64,000 nt of DNA, taken from contig JAWKHI010000023.1 of the NCBI GenBank assembly GCA_041394885.1, forward strand, positions 1 through 64,000, written 5' to 3'. Of the stretch, positions 1-9,800 are shown piece by piece. This stretch comes from DSOI01 sp041394885. Lineage in GTDB: Bacteria > Acidobacteriota > Terriglobia > Bryobacterales > Bryobacteraceae. Each line of letters starts with the position of its first letter. Within the stretch, counting starts at the first letter, position 1. Position numbers and translations under genes: made by a program. The notes beneath the pieces were generated by a model. The model was given only the letters and a program-made list of their open reading frames with translations. It was not told where the DNA came from and searched no databases.

Positions 1-501
1 CCAACGGTCTACGCTTGCCGCCCGCCGCGCTATTACCGCCATGTCCCCGCGCAGTTCGGGGTGATCCAGCGCAATCGGCGCCGCTATCAGCGTGATGTAC
101 ACCGCCGGAGTGTTCACCGGAAGCCACGCCAGGCCCTGGATCGAGAGGATGAGTACCGCGCACCCCATCGCGATCGAAATCGCTGGGTTCGGATCGATCC
201 GCCGTCCTACTGCGCGGCACGCCAGCGCCAAGCCGATTACCGTGAGCACGGCGCCCGCGCCGCCCGTGAGAGCCATCCACGCCCCTGCAAGGGCGACCGT
301 GAGTGGCATCAGCCACGCCGGGCGCACCGCCACCCAGAACGTGGACCATCCAACGAAGCAGGCCAGGAAAACGAGAAATCGGTGGGTTCCCGCCGCAGTC
401 CGGATGTCGGGCCGGAACACGCCTTCCGTCAGCGCGCCGAAAACGATCAATGCCGCGATTGCGGCTAGGAATAGGGCAAACGATGTTCGGACGCCGGCCA
501 C
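1..501 (-). CDS. Polytopic membrane protein, 3' end outside window
   Basis: The minus strand stays open from a GTG at 501 to the window edge (167 codons seen, no stop). The translation is strongly hydrophobic, with about five membrane segments, for example residues around SFALFLAAIAALIVFGAL, RFLVFLACFVGW and TPAVYITLIAAPIAL. The GTG lies only 7 bases after the stop of the CDGSH gene, so the two are probably co-transcribed. The visible part carries no motif I can tie to a family; O-antigen ligase-like or another glycan-related membrane protein is possible but unproven. The GTG start is chosen by spacing to the upstream stop; no convincing ribosome binding site decides it. Confidence 0.6.
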   Translation of the reverse strand, partial: MAGVRTSFALFLAAIAALIVFGALTEGVFRPDIRTAAGTHRFLVFLACFVGWSTFWVAVRPAWLMPLTVALAGAWMALTGGAGAVLTVIGLALACRAVGRRIDPNPAISIAMGCAVLILSIQGLAWLPVNTPAVYITLIAAPIALDHPELRGDMAVIARRAASVDRW

Positions 502-508
502 ACTGGGC

Positions 509-739
509 TTACAGCTTTGGCTTCGGCGGGGGCAGATCGCGCGCCGCGCATTGCGACTGGAACCCGGCTCGCGCATGCGATCCGTCACAGAACGGTTTGT
601 TCTCAGACGCGCCGCAGCGGCACAGTGAGATCACCGTGCGGCCGGCTAGCCCGAACTCGCCGCCCGTAGGGTCGCTGATTCCGAAATCGCCTTCCAGGCG
701 CAGGGGACCGTTGTTGAGAACGGTGACTTTAGTGGACAT
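509..739 (-). CDS. CDGSH-type iron-sulfur protein
   Basis: This is a 76-residue protein starting MSTKVTVLNN. It has the CDGSH iron-sulfur signature CRCGASENKPFCDGSH: Cys40, Cys42, Cys51 and His55 are the expected 3Cys-1His ligands of a 2Fe-2S cluster. No signal peptide or membrane segment is seen, so it should be a soluble cytoplasmic Fe-S protein of the small bacterial single-domain type, with a probable redox or cluster-transfer role. An upstream extension to 829 is possible in frame, but its translation looks random and it overlaps the opposite gene starting at 810; the ATG at 739 fits the family. The membrane protein gene follows 7 bases downstream. Confidence 0.9.
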   Translation of the reverse strand: MSTKVTVLNNGPLRLEGDFGISDPTGGEFGLAGRTVISLCRCGASENKPFCDGSHARAGFQSQCAARDLPPPKPKL

Positions 740-809
740 CCTTCGAATCGTAGCATCATCGGCCAAGCCGTGATCGGCCGTCCTGCCCGGCGGATATAAT
801 AAAGGCCGA

Positions 810-2045
810 ATGCTCCGGTGGCTGTTCATGGCAGTGGCGGTGCTGGCCGCGCAGGACAGCGCCCCTGAACCTGCCTATCCCGGCATCCATCCCGATGTGC
901 TCCGCATCGCGCGCATCAAGACGCGCATGCGCGAGAATCTCACCCAGCTCCCCAACTACACCTGCACGGAAACTATTGAACGCTCACACCGCGCACCTAA
1001 GTCGCGCCGCTTCCAGCTCGATGACACAATCCGGCTCGAAGTCGCGCTCGTCAACGGAAAAGAGCTGTTCGCCTGGCCCGGAGCCGGCAACTTTGAGGAC
1101 CGCCCCCTGCGCGATCTCGTCGGCGGCACCATTGGTAACGGCAGCTTCGCTCTCCATGCCCGCAGCGTCTTTCTCTCCAATGCGCCCACTTACGAATACG
1201 TCGGCCCCGTGGAAGAGTTCGGCCGATCCATGCATCGCTATCGCTATCACGTGCCCCTCAATCGCAGCGGTTTTCAGTTGCGCGTCGGTGACCAGCAAGG
1301 TGTCGCCGGCTATCACGGCGCTTTCGATGTTGACCAGACCTCGCTCGATCTCATCCGGCTCGAGGTTATCGCCCACGACATCCCACCCCATGTCCCTCTG
1401 TCCAACGCCCGCGACGAAATGCGCTATCAACGCGTCGCCATCGGCGAGCGCGATTTTCTCCTGCCCCAGTCCTCTGAGCTCACCCTCACCGATCTCACCG
1501 GCGACGAAAGCCGGAACCGGACCTCGTTCAGTTCCTGCCACCAGTATTCCGGCGAGTCCACCATCTCCTTTGACGATCCCCCCCCGCCCGGAGAAGCGCC
1601 GCCTCCGCCCGTCGCCGCCGTCCCCGTCCAACTGCCCGAAGGCCTGCTCTTCGAGGCCCGCCTCACCGAGGCTCTACAGTTCAAAGACATCGCCATCGGT
1701 GACCCGTTCGAAGTCGAGTTGACGACCAACGCCAAACAAGGCAAGTCCACCATTGTTCCTCGCGGCGCCAAAGCTCGTGGACGCGTAACCGGCTACAGGC
1801 GCTTCTATAACCGATTCGAACAGCAGTTGCTCTCGCTGCGGATTGAGGAAATCGAGTTCCCGGGAGCGCGGGCCGACGTCGTTGCCGTTCCCGTCGATAT
1901 CCGCATCCCAGCCGCCGGTCCCACGGCCGTCGGGAAAACAGGCATGATCTATATGAGGGGCCAACGTCAGGGACTGATGAAGGGTACGCAGATCGTCTGG
2001 CGCGTCGAGCCCAAAACAACAGAGACAGGCAGGCATTCACAGTGA
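810..2045 (+). CDS. Secreted protein of unknown function (lineage-restricted look)
   Basis: This 411-residue protein has an N-terminal signal peptide (MLRWLFMAVAVLAAQ). The middle (about 30-240) is not a family I can name; it holds a single CTET stretch and a later Cys. A Pro-rich linker (about 250-265, PPPPGEAPPPP) leads to a C-terminal domain (about 270-400) containing LPEGLLFEARL, GDPFEVELTT and VPRGAKARGRV. That pattern resembles the VirB10/TrbI-like beta domain common in secreted acidobacterial proteins; this is a resemblance only. Its stop overlaps the GTG start of the GH88 gene by four bases (GTGA), so the two are translationally coupled. It may be envelope-associated; no catalytic residues are recognised. 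Confidence 0.75.
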   Translation: MLRWLFMAVAVLAAQDSAPEPAYPGIHPDVLRIARIKTRMRENLTQLPNYTCTETIERSHRAPKSRRFQLDDTIRLEVALVNGKELFAWPGAGNFEDRPLRDLVGGTIGNGSFALHARSVFLSNAPTYEYVGPVEEFGRSMHRYRYHVPLNRSGFQLRVGDQQGVAGYHGAFDVDQTSLDLIRLEVIAHDIPPHVPLSNARDEMRYQRVAIGERDFLLPQSSELTLTDLTGDESRNRTSFSSCHQYSGESTISFDDPPPPGEAPPPPVAAVPVQLPEGLLFEARLTEALQFKDIAIGDPFEVELTTNAKQGKSTIVPRGAKARGRVTGYRRFYNRFEQQLLSLRIEEIEFPGARADVVAVPVDIRIPAAGPTAVGKTGMIYMRGQRQGLMKGTQIVWRVEPKTTETGRHSQ

Positions 2046-3175
2046 TTCGTTTTGAACTCGAGTCCGGCAAACCATTGCTCGAAGACGCGATGAAGTTCGC
2101 CCAAAAGCAGGTCAAGGGATTGATCGACCGCCATCCGGACTACTATCCCATGTACACCATCGACGGCAAATGGCGTCACGAAGGCGCCAAGTGGACCCAT
2201 TGGTGCGACGGCTTCCTCCCCGGCATGATGTGGCTGTTCCGCCGCTACCACGCGGACCGCGGTGGCGACGCCGACGCCCGCTACTGGATGGATCAGGCCA
2301 TCCGGTACACCCGGCCTCTCGAGCCGCGCAAGTTTGACCGCGATGTCCACGACCTGGGCTTCATCTTCATGAACACCTACTACCGCTGGTTTCGCGTCAC
2401 CGGCGAAAAGGAGCTCAACGACGTCGTCGTCCAAGCAGGCCAAACCCTCGCCGGCCGCTTCAAGGACAAAGGTCAGTACCTGCGCTCGTTCGTCTCCGAC
2501 GACTCTCTGTTCATCGACATCATGATGAACGTCGGAATCATCTTCTATGCCGCCCGCGAAACGTCGGACCGTCAACTCATGGAATTGGCCATGCGCCACT
2601 CCCTTACCACTCGCCGCGTTCTCGTCCGCGGCGATGGCTCCACGTCTCACGAGGGCCTCTTCGATCTGGAAACCGGCGAGTTCCTCCGCCAAACAACCCA
2701 TCAGGGCTTCCGTGGCGATTCCTGCTGGACCCGTGGACTCACCTGGGCCCTCTACGGTTTCGCCACCTGCTACGAATACACCCGCGATCCCCATTTCCTG
2801 TCCACCTCCGAACAGTGCGCGGATTACTACATCAGCCACACCCCCAGCGATGGCGTTCCGCCCTGGGACTATAACGCGCCCGCCGAAAGCCGCCAGCAAC
2901 CGGATACCTCCTCCGCCGCCATCGCCGCCGCCGGTTTATTACGCCTGTGCCGGCTTGTCCCAGATCCCATCAAAGGCCATTTCTACTGGGAGACCGCCAT
3001 TCGTATCCTCCGTACCTTGTGTGAAGAGCACCTCGGCAAAACCCCCGATAGTTGGGAAGGCATCCTCAAAGGCGGCGTCTATCACATGCACAAGGATCTC
3101 GGCGTCAACGAAAGCGTCATGTGGGGCGAGCATTTCTTCGTCGAAGCCCTCGAGCAGGCGCTACGCAGACTCTAA
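2042..3175 (+). CDS. Glycoside hydrolase family 88 (unsaturated glucuronyl hydrolase-like)
   Basis: This 377-residue protein has the GH88 alpha6/alpha6-barrel pattern: WTHWCDGFLPGMMWL, then HDLGFIF and SLFIDIMMN, which hold the two aspartates that in characterised unsaturated glucuronyl hydrolases act as acid/base and hydration residues. SCWTRGLTWALYGFA and DTSSAAIAAAGLLRL are further conserved stretches. Such enzymes hydrate and split the unsaturated uronic acid left at the end of oligosaccharides by polysaccharide lyases. There is no signal peptide, so it acts inside the cell. The GTG start overlaps the stop of the upstream gene, and a lactonase and a dienelactone hydrolase follow on the same strand, consistent with a uronate or sugar catabolic operon. 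Confidence 0.9.
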   Translation: MIRFELESGKPLLEDAMKFAQKQVKGLIDRHPDYYPMYTIDGKWRHEGAKWTHWCDGFLPGMMWLFRRYHADRGGDADARYWMDQAIRYTRPLEPRKFDRDVHDLGFIFMNTYYRWFRVTGEKELNDVVVQAGQTLAGRFKDKGQYLRSFVSDDSLFIDIMMNVGIIFYAARETSDRQLMELAMRHSLTTRRVLVRGDGSTSHEGLFDLETGEFLRQTTHQGFRGDSCWTRGLTWALYGFATCYEYTRDPHFLSTSEQCADYYISHTPSDGVPPWDYNAPAESRQQPDTSSAAIAAAGLLRLCRLVPDPIKGHFYWETAIRILRTLCEEHLGKTPDSWEGILKGGVYHMHKDLGVNESVMWGEHFFVEALEQALRRL

Positions 3176-3197
3176 TCATAGGGAACAGTCATAAGCC

Positions 3198-4262
3198 ATG
3201 CCAACCAAAACCTACACCGATCGCCGGTCTTTCTTCGCTGCCGCATTGGGCGCCGGCGCCGCACTCTCGGCCAGCGCGCAAGTGCCGCGTGACTGGTCAG
3301 GACAAACCCCCACTCGTTACCCCGAGCCCGATGTCGTCTCCCTCGACAAGCGCTTTGACAAATACAAAATCGGCAACACGCCCATCCTCCGGCTCCACAC
3401 CGGTATGATGTGGGCCGAAGGGCCCGCCTGGAACGGCGTCGGACGCTACCTCGTCTGGAGCGACATCCCCAACGACGTCCAGATGCGCTGGGTGGAAGAC
3501 GATGGTCACGTCAGCGTCATGCGCCGCCCGGCCGGCAACTCCAACGGCAACACCTTTGACTGGGAAGGGCGTCAACTCTCCTGCGAACATGGCAACCGCC
3601 GCGTCGTCCGCTACGAGTACAACGGCTCCATCACCGTGCTCGCCGACAAGTTCAACGGCAAGCCCCTCAATGCCCCCAATGACGTCGTCGTCCATCCCAA
3701 CGACGGTTCCATCTGGTTCACCGATCCCGGCTATGGCGCGCTCATGCACTACGAAGGCAACAAAGGCCCGCTCGAACTTAAGGAAGCCGTCTATCGCATC
3801 GACGCCAAATCGGGAAAGGTCGACAAAGTCACCGACGATATCCGCAAGCCCAACGGCATCTGCTTTTCCCCCGACTACAAGAAGCTCTACGTCGCTGACA
3901 CCGGCGCCACCCATTACCCCGACGCCCCCAAGGTGATCAAGGTGTGGGATATTGCCGGTGAATCGCTCCGCAATGGGAAAACGTTTTGCTCCATGGAACT
4001 CGCCGGAAAGGGCGCTGGCCTCGCCGACGGCATCCGCTGCGACACCGACGGCAACATCTGGTCGAGTGCCGGCTGGGTCGGCGCTGACTACGACGGTGTC
4101 CACATCTTCGCGCCCACCGGCGAACGCATCGGCATGATCAAATTGCCCGAAATCTGCTCCAACGTCTGCTTCGGCGGACGCAAACGCAACCGCCTCTTCA
4201 TGACTGGCAGCCAGTCTCTCTACGCCGTCTACGTGGAAGCCCAAGGCGCTCATATTTCGTAA
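3198..4262 (+). CDS. SMP-30/gluconolactonase family protein, secreted
   Basis: This 354-residue protein belongs to the SMP-30/gluconolactonase six-bladed beta-propeller family. Recognisable parts are WAEGPAWNGVGRYLVWSDIP (metal-ligand Glu region), NAPNDVVVHPNDGSIWFTDP (Asn and Asp ligand region), RKPNGICFSPDYKKLYVADT and LADGIRCDTDGNIWSS. The N-terminus DRRSFFAAALGAGAALSASA looks like a twin-arginine-type or general signal peptide, so export is likely. It should open aldonolactones. It starts 22 bases after the GH88 gene, in line with a sugar-acid degradation operon. The exact substrate cannot be read from the sequence. Confidence 0.88.
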   Translation: MPTKTYTDRRSFFAAALGAGAALSASAQVPRDWSGQTPTRYPEPDVVSLDKRFDKYKIGNTPILRLHTGMMWAEGPAWNGVGRYLVWSDIPNDVQMRWVEDDGHVSVMRRPAGNSNGNTFDWEGRQLSCEHGNRRVVRYEYNGSITVLADKFNGKPLNAPNDVVVHPNDGSIWFTDPGYGALMHYEGNKGPLELKEAVYRIDAKSGKVDKVTDDIRKPNGICFSPDYKKLYVADTGATHYPDAPKVIKVWDIAGESLRNGKTFCSMELAGKGAGLADGIRCDTDGNIWSSAGWVGADYDGVHIFAPTGERIGMIKLPEICSNVCFGGRKRNRLFMTGSQSLYAVYVEAQGAHIS

Positions 4263-4347
4263 CTTCGTTTAACTTGTAAACACTGCCTGAGTGCTCTGTC
4301 CTGAGAGGCCCGATTACGGTAAAGTAATTACCCGAAGGGGCTTTTTC

Positions 4348-5274
4348 ATGCACGAAGAATTCGGTACGCCACGCACAAAAGACGAAAAGGTGGAGAGTCT
4401 CATCCACCAGTATGTGGACGGCGGTTTGCATCGCCGTGATCTCATTCGGCGCCTCGCCAGGCTCACTGGTGGCACCGCCGCCGCCATGGCCGCTCTGGAA
4501 ACCGCCGGTCTGGCCCAAGTGCCTGTGCCCGCCTGCGCCGACGATGTCAGGGTCGCCGAGAATGACCCTGCTATCGAATGGAAAGACGTCGCCTATCCCA
4601 GCGAGGCCGGTTCCACCCAAGCCCTGCTCGCCTGGCCCCGCGGCCTGCGTGACCCCCAGCCCGCCGTTATGGTCGTTCACGAGAATCGCGGCCTCGTCGA
4701 GCACATCCGCGACGTAACACGCCGCATGGCCAAGGCAGGCTTCGTCGCTCTCGGCGTAGACTTGTTGTCCCGCCAGGGCGGCACCGGCGCCTTTGCTGAC
4801 GACACCGAACGCACCCGTGCCTACGGCCGCACCGTGCAGGCCGAACGATACAACGACATGTATTCCGGCATCGAATATCTGCAGAAACAGGAGATGGTCG
4901 TGTGGGACCGTATTGGCGCCATCGGCTTCTGCGCCGGCGGCGGCAATATCTTCTACGGCGTCTTCAACCAGATGCCTCTCCAGGCAGCCGTCCCCTTCTA
5001 CGGGACGCCGCCGAATCCGCTCCCCAATCCTGCCGAGGTTACTACGCCCCTGCTGTGCGTGTTTTCCGAAACCGACACCCGCCAGGCCGCCGTCATTCCA
5101 GGCCTCGTCCAGTCGCTTATTTCAGCGAAAGTTACATTTGGAGTTCACCTCTACAAAGGCACCGGCCACGGTTTCCACAACGACACAGGAGCCATCTATA
5201 ACAAGCCCGCCGCCTGCGACGCTTGGGCCAAGTCGGTGGAATTCCTCAACGCCCATCTGCGCGCCCCGCGCTAA
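4348..5274 (+). CDS. Dienelactone hydrolase family protein
   Basis: This 308-residue alpha/beta hydrolase shows the dienelactone hydrolase triad: Cys195 in GFCAGGG, Asp243 in FSETDTR and His274 in GTGHGFH. The HENRG motif (111-115) is also typical of the family. An N-terminal region of about 60 residues with HRRDLIRRLARLTGG and a following Ala-rich stretch suggests a Tat-like signal or a poorly conserved anchor. I chose the ATG at 4348 because a purine-rich GAAGGGG lies just upstream; an in-frame start at 4291 would add 19 unconvincing residues. It converges with the glycosyltransferase on the other strand, with 14 bases between them. Confidence 0.87.
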   Translation: MHEEFGTPRTKDEKVESLIHQYVDGGLHRRDLIRRLARLTGGTAAAMAALETAGLAQVPVPACADDVRVAENDPAIEWKDVAYPSEAGSTQALLAWPRGLRDPQPAVMVVHENRGLVEHIRDVTRRMAKAGFVALGVDLLSRQGGTGAFADDTERTRAYGRTVQAERYNDMYSGIEYLQKQEMVVWDRIGAIGFCAGGGNIFYGVFNQMPLQAAVPFYGTPPNPLPNPAEVTTPLLCVFSETDTRQAAVIPGLVQSLISAKVTFGVHLYKGTGHGFHNDTGAIYNKPAACDAWAKSVEFLNAHLRAPR

Positions 5275-5288
5275 CCCGGCGCCAATCG

Positions 5289-6866
5289 CTATTCGCCGGC
5301 GATATCGTAGACATAGATCGAACCGCCCACCCGCGCCACCGGGCTCAGGCTCTTGAATCGCCCGTATCTTGGCGGATTGTGGTAGACGCCGTGCAGTTCT
5401 GTCACGCTGATAGCCGCCCACCCTTTCATCGCTGCGATGCCTTCCGGTTCCACAGGCATCGCAACGGTGTGGACGCCATAGTAGGCGGGGTCGGCGTTTG
5501 TGAACAGTGCCGCTGGAATGGACTCGATTCCGTGCCGCTTCAAAAACACTCCGAGCTTCTTCACATCTTGGCCCCAGTCGATATTGGAGTCGAGTAAGTA
5601 CCGCGGTCCGGCGTCTTTCCCTCCCGCTGCGGCATTGAAGAACGCCAGATAGTCGGGAAATACTCGTATGTCTTCAACCGCAATCGACGCCAGAAGCCCT
5701 GCCCCTGCAATCCTCCAACGGAGCCCGCGGAGGCTCCACCACGCGCCGGTCAGCACAATCAGGAACGGATACGCAGGCAGCAGGTGCCGTACGCCGATAT
5801 TGATGTTACTGGCCATCGACAACGCGAAATAGGTGGTGGGATAGGCAAGGAGTGCCGCTGGAACCAGCCACCCGTCCCTCCTCGCGATCCTGCCGAACGC
5901 CGCGAGCGCCGGCGCCAGCAGCAACAACGTCCCAACCGGACTCTTGATCGCGAACGCCGTTGGAAAGTAGTCCCAGCGGCCGGAGCTTCCAATGCTGCCC
6001 AGCAGATAGGCGGCATGACCCTCCTGATTATGTTGTGCGAGAGTGCGTAGCCCCGTCATGTACGGGTGGCCCGGAGGGAAGTTCTCCGGGCCGCGGCCTT
6101 GAAGCCCTTCCCAACCATACGCCGCCGAGCAGATCAAAATTCCGCTCGCGGCAACCGCCGCGGCTGCGGCCATCGTCTCGCCGGTCGTCCTCCGCCGTCC
6201 CACCCAAGCCGCGACCCCAAGACCGGCGTGGACCGGAATCACATACAGGGCTGAGAATTTCGTGGCCGCCGCGAGCCCAAACAGCACGGCCGCCCCGAAC
6301 AGCCACTTTTTTCCTCCGGTGTCCAGCCACTCCACCCACGCCGCCACCGACAGGAACGAGAAGAAGGTGACCGGGACGTCCGTCGTCGCGTACCGTCCGT
6401 GGGCCAGAAACGTTGGGTCGAGCGCATAAATGCACAACGCGAACAACCCCGCGCCAGGCCCGAACCGGTGGCGCGTCCAGTACGCGATCCCAAGCCCCAG
6501 CATCGCCGTAAGCCCGATCGTTACCCCGCGAGAGAGAGCGAGGATCGTATCCGCGCCGACGCTGCTCCGGTATAGGAAATCCGACCCCAGCGCCGTCTGA
6601 TCCGGCTGTGCCCAGTGCGGGCTGGCCGCATCGAACCGCAGCCCGGACGCCATCGGCGGCAGTGCGAACAGCAGCTTCGCCAGCGGTGGATGCTCCACGT
6701 TCAGACGAAAATCGCCCGTCGACCAATAACTCATCCCCGCGACGATATGGACACCTTCGTCGTAAGTCTGGTTCTCGAGCGACGCCGTGTAAGTCAGCAC
6801 CCCCGCCATCGCCGTCACGATGGCGATAGCGGCCGGCAGAAACCAGCGATCCGCGGGCCGCTTCAC
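5289..6866 (-). CDS. GT39/PMT-type membrane glycosyltransferase
   Basis: This 525-residue protein has about ten or more membrane helices and the layout of GT-C enzymes (dolichyl-phosphate mannosyltransferase/ArnT type). The first periplasmic loop carries the acidic pair in QTYDEGVHIVAG, followed by NVEHPPLAKLLFALP, which matches the EHPP motif. Helices follow at about 115-135, 140-160, 170-195, 205-225 and on to the end, and DIDWGQDVKKLG-like residues (SNIDWGQDVKKLG) lie in the C-terminal lumenal part. Such enzymes transfer a sugar from a polyprenyl-phosphate donor to protein or lipid on the outer face of the inner membrane. It starts 13 bases after the stop of a giant TonB-receptor gene and probably shares its transcript. 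Confidence 0.85.
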   Translation of the reverse strand: MKRPADRWFLPAAIAIVTAMAGVLTYTASLENQTYDEGVHIVAGMSYWSTGDFRLNVEHPPLAKLLFALPPMASGLRFDAASPHWAQPDQTALGSDFLYRSSVGADTILALSRGVTIGLTAMLGLGIAYWTRHRFGPGAGLFALCIYALDPTFLAHGRYATTDVPVTFFSFLSVAAWVEWLDTGGKKWLFGAAVLFGLAAATKFSALYVIPVHAGLGVAAWVGRRRTTGETMAAAAAVAASGILICSAAYGWEGLQGRGPENFPPGHPYMTGLRTLAQHNQEGHAAYLLGSIGSSGRWDYFPTAFAIKSPVGTLLLLAPALAAFGRIARRDGWLVPAALLAYPTTYFALSMASNINIGVRHLLPAYPFLIVLTGAWWSLRGLRWRIAGAGLLASIAVEDIRVFPDYLAFFNAAAGGKDAGPRYLLDSNIDWGQDVKKLGVFLKRHGIESIPAALFTNADPAYYGVHTVAMPVEPEGIAAMKGWAAISVTELHGVYHNPPRYGRFKSLSPVARVGGSIYVYDIAGE

Positions 6867-6879
6867 CGGACTTTACGGC

Positions 6880-9800
6880 TTACCAGTACAGCTTCAACGC
6901 GCCCTGCATCGACCGCGGAGCGTTTGCCTGATTGGTCACCACGCCGAAAGCATTGCTGTTGAGGTTCGTGTTCCCCGTTCCGAAACGCACACGGTTGAAC
7001 AGATTGAACGCCTCCCACCGGAAGTCCAGACGGAACCGCTCGGTCAATGAGAACGTCTTGGCAAGGCTCAGATTCTCGTTGAACAGCGGGAAGGTCCGCA
7101 GCTTCGGGTTATGACGCGTCGCATTCCCAAAATCCACCGGCTGCGCCGGAAAAGCCGACGCGTTCAGGAAGCGATCCTTGCCCGGGTCGAAACTATCGCC
7201 CGATACCGCTCCCCGCCAGTTGTCATAACTGGTGATTACCGGCCGCGAGGCCTTGTTGAAGATCGGCAGTGGATTGTTCCGCGAGATCGCCACCGGCGTC
7301 CCGCTCTGATAAATCTGGATCGCGCTCAGCCGCCACCCTCCGATCACTGCATTCGCTGCCCGATTCGAATTCCCTGCGAACCGCTTGCCGGTCCCGAACG
7401 GTAGCTCGTACACGGTCGCCATCTTCACTACATGCGTAACATCGTATTCGCCGATCGATTTCTCCAGCCCGCGATTGTAGTGGTCCATCGTCGCGCCGTC
7501 GCCCTCGTTGTAGTTATCGGAATCCGTCATGAGCTTGGAAAGAACGTAGTTCCATTCGAGCGCCACGCCAGAGGAGTAGCGGCGAGTTAACTTCGCCACC
7601 ATCGAGTGATACGAGGAGTGGCCGCTCTTGTCTCCGCCTTGGCTCCCCGTGTTCACGTTCAGATACTGCGGGTACGGACGAAGCGCCTGATTCACCGTGC
7701 GTGTCTGTTGCACGGTGGCGTCGGTGAAGTTGGCGTACGGCGCCACGATGCCGTTGTCGCGCGCCAGTTGCGACGTGATCTGCGCTCGCATCAGGTTCGC
7801 CGCGCCGGCAGCCCCTAACCGTCCCACCATGTTGTTCCAGATCGACGTCGGCACCTGGTTGATATTCAAGAGCCCCGTCTGTAAGTGGACCCCGATGTTG
7901 GCTGAGTAACCCAGTTCCATCACCGTGCTCCCGCTCAATTCCCTCTGCATGTTGAATGTCCAGTAGAAGTTCTCCGGAGCCCGGGACCCATCGATGCCAT
8001 TCCAATAATCGACGTTCTGATTGTTGGCGAACGCAGGATCGAGCTTCGCGCTCGGATCTACCGACACCGGTAGCGGATAGGACGGCAGGCCGCGGTCCCA
8101 GTTGAACGCAGGCGTCACGCCGTTATTGGGCGTATTGAACCGGTAGGTGCCGATGAAGCCGGCGAAATGGCCGCTGCCCGCCACCACCGACACTTTGCTG
8201 AAAGACCGCCCGAACGCCGTCCGCAGGATCGTCTTCGGGTTCAGAGCGTACGCCATTCCGAGCCTGGGCCCCCACGCTCCATACCAGCCCGGCACCAGGG
8301 AGCGCTTGTTTTCCCGTCCCTCGCCGAATCCGGCGAAGCTCAGTGCGCCCGGGAAGTTGTTCACCCGCGGATTCGGCTTGTCCGGTGTGAAGTTCGAATA
8401 TTGGTCCAGTAAGTCGATCGGCGGACGCGTGAACTCGAAACGCAGCCCGATGTTCATCGTCAGCTTCGGCGAGAGGCGCCAATCGTCCTGCGCATAAAAA
8501 CCGTGATACCGGTAGGTCTGGTATACTTGGCGCTCCGTCTCCGTGCCTCCCCCGATCGCATCGCCCAAAAGAAACGAAGCGAAGGAGGATCCGCTCCGGA
8601 ATGTCGTATCCCCAGGTACGCCCGTCGACGTGAAGCTGAAATCCGCACACCCGGCGATGCACTGCTCACCGAATCCATTTGCCCTCTGGCTTTGGAAGGC
8701 CGCTCCGAACTTGAAGTTGTGGTTGCCCCGCAGCACGCTGAAGTCATCCTTGAACGCCCACAACGGCTGCGTCGTTCCGTTGCGCGCCGTGCCGCCCCAG
8801 TTGGAGAACTCCGTGAAGGTGATGATCGGGAAGTTACGGTCGCAATCGATCACGTTGCCAAAGCAGCCAACTTTGTCCTTCCAGCCCGCACCGATGCCCC
8901 ACGCTGCTCCGGCGCTCAGCTTGTCGAAGATATTTCCGCCGATCGAGAAGTGGTTCACCATCGAGGGCGAAACCACCCAGTCATGGGTGAACCGGAACTG
9001 ATTCGTATCGAAATTCGAAACTTGTCCCGTCCACAGCGGAATCGGAAGCCCGGGAGGCCCGCCTGCGCCGGGTTGTGACCGGTACTTCGTGATGTTCATG
9101 AAGAACGCCACCCGATGTGAGTCGTTGATCACGTGGTCCACTTTCGCGCTGCCCTTGTCCTGCGGATCTTCGATCGTGCCCGCCGTCGTGATCCAGTTGT
9201 TCCGCACATAGTCGATCGTGCCAGGTGTCCCGCCACGGTTCGGCTTCACTCCCTCGCCGAAGGTAAGTACTTTGGAACTGATCGGGCTGAATCGCGACCG
9301 GGGGATCAGGTTGCCGGGGAAGGCGTCGCGGTCGAATCCACCGCCGGTGCGGGGCCGCGTCGTGGCCGGGTCGTAGATCGCCAGCCGCGCGCCTGCGGGA
9401 TTTACCCAGTTGGTGAAATCGCCCTGGTACATCTCCGGCGTTGCCACCGTCTGGATGATGTCGTTCGCACCGCGCCGGATCCGGAAGCCTTCGTACGCCA
9501 GGAAGAAGAACGTCCGGTTGCGGCGGATCGGCCCTCCGCCGGCCGCGCCGAAATCGTGCTGCTTCAGCACGGATCGCTTCGACGCGAAAAAGTCCCGTGC
9601 GTCCAGTTTCTCGTTGCGGATGAACTCGTACACGGATCCATGGAACTGATTCGTTCCGCTCTTGGAGGAAAACGTCAGCACGCCGCCGCCGGCCTGCCCG
9701 TACTCCGCCTTGAAGCCGTTCGTGTCCACGGCGACCTCGGTGATCGCCTCCACCGAAGGCGCATTATAGGCGATCTCGGTCTGATCCGCCGCCCGGTTGG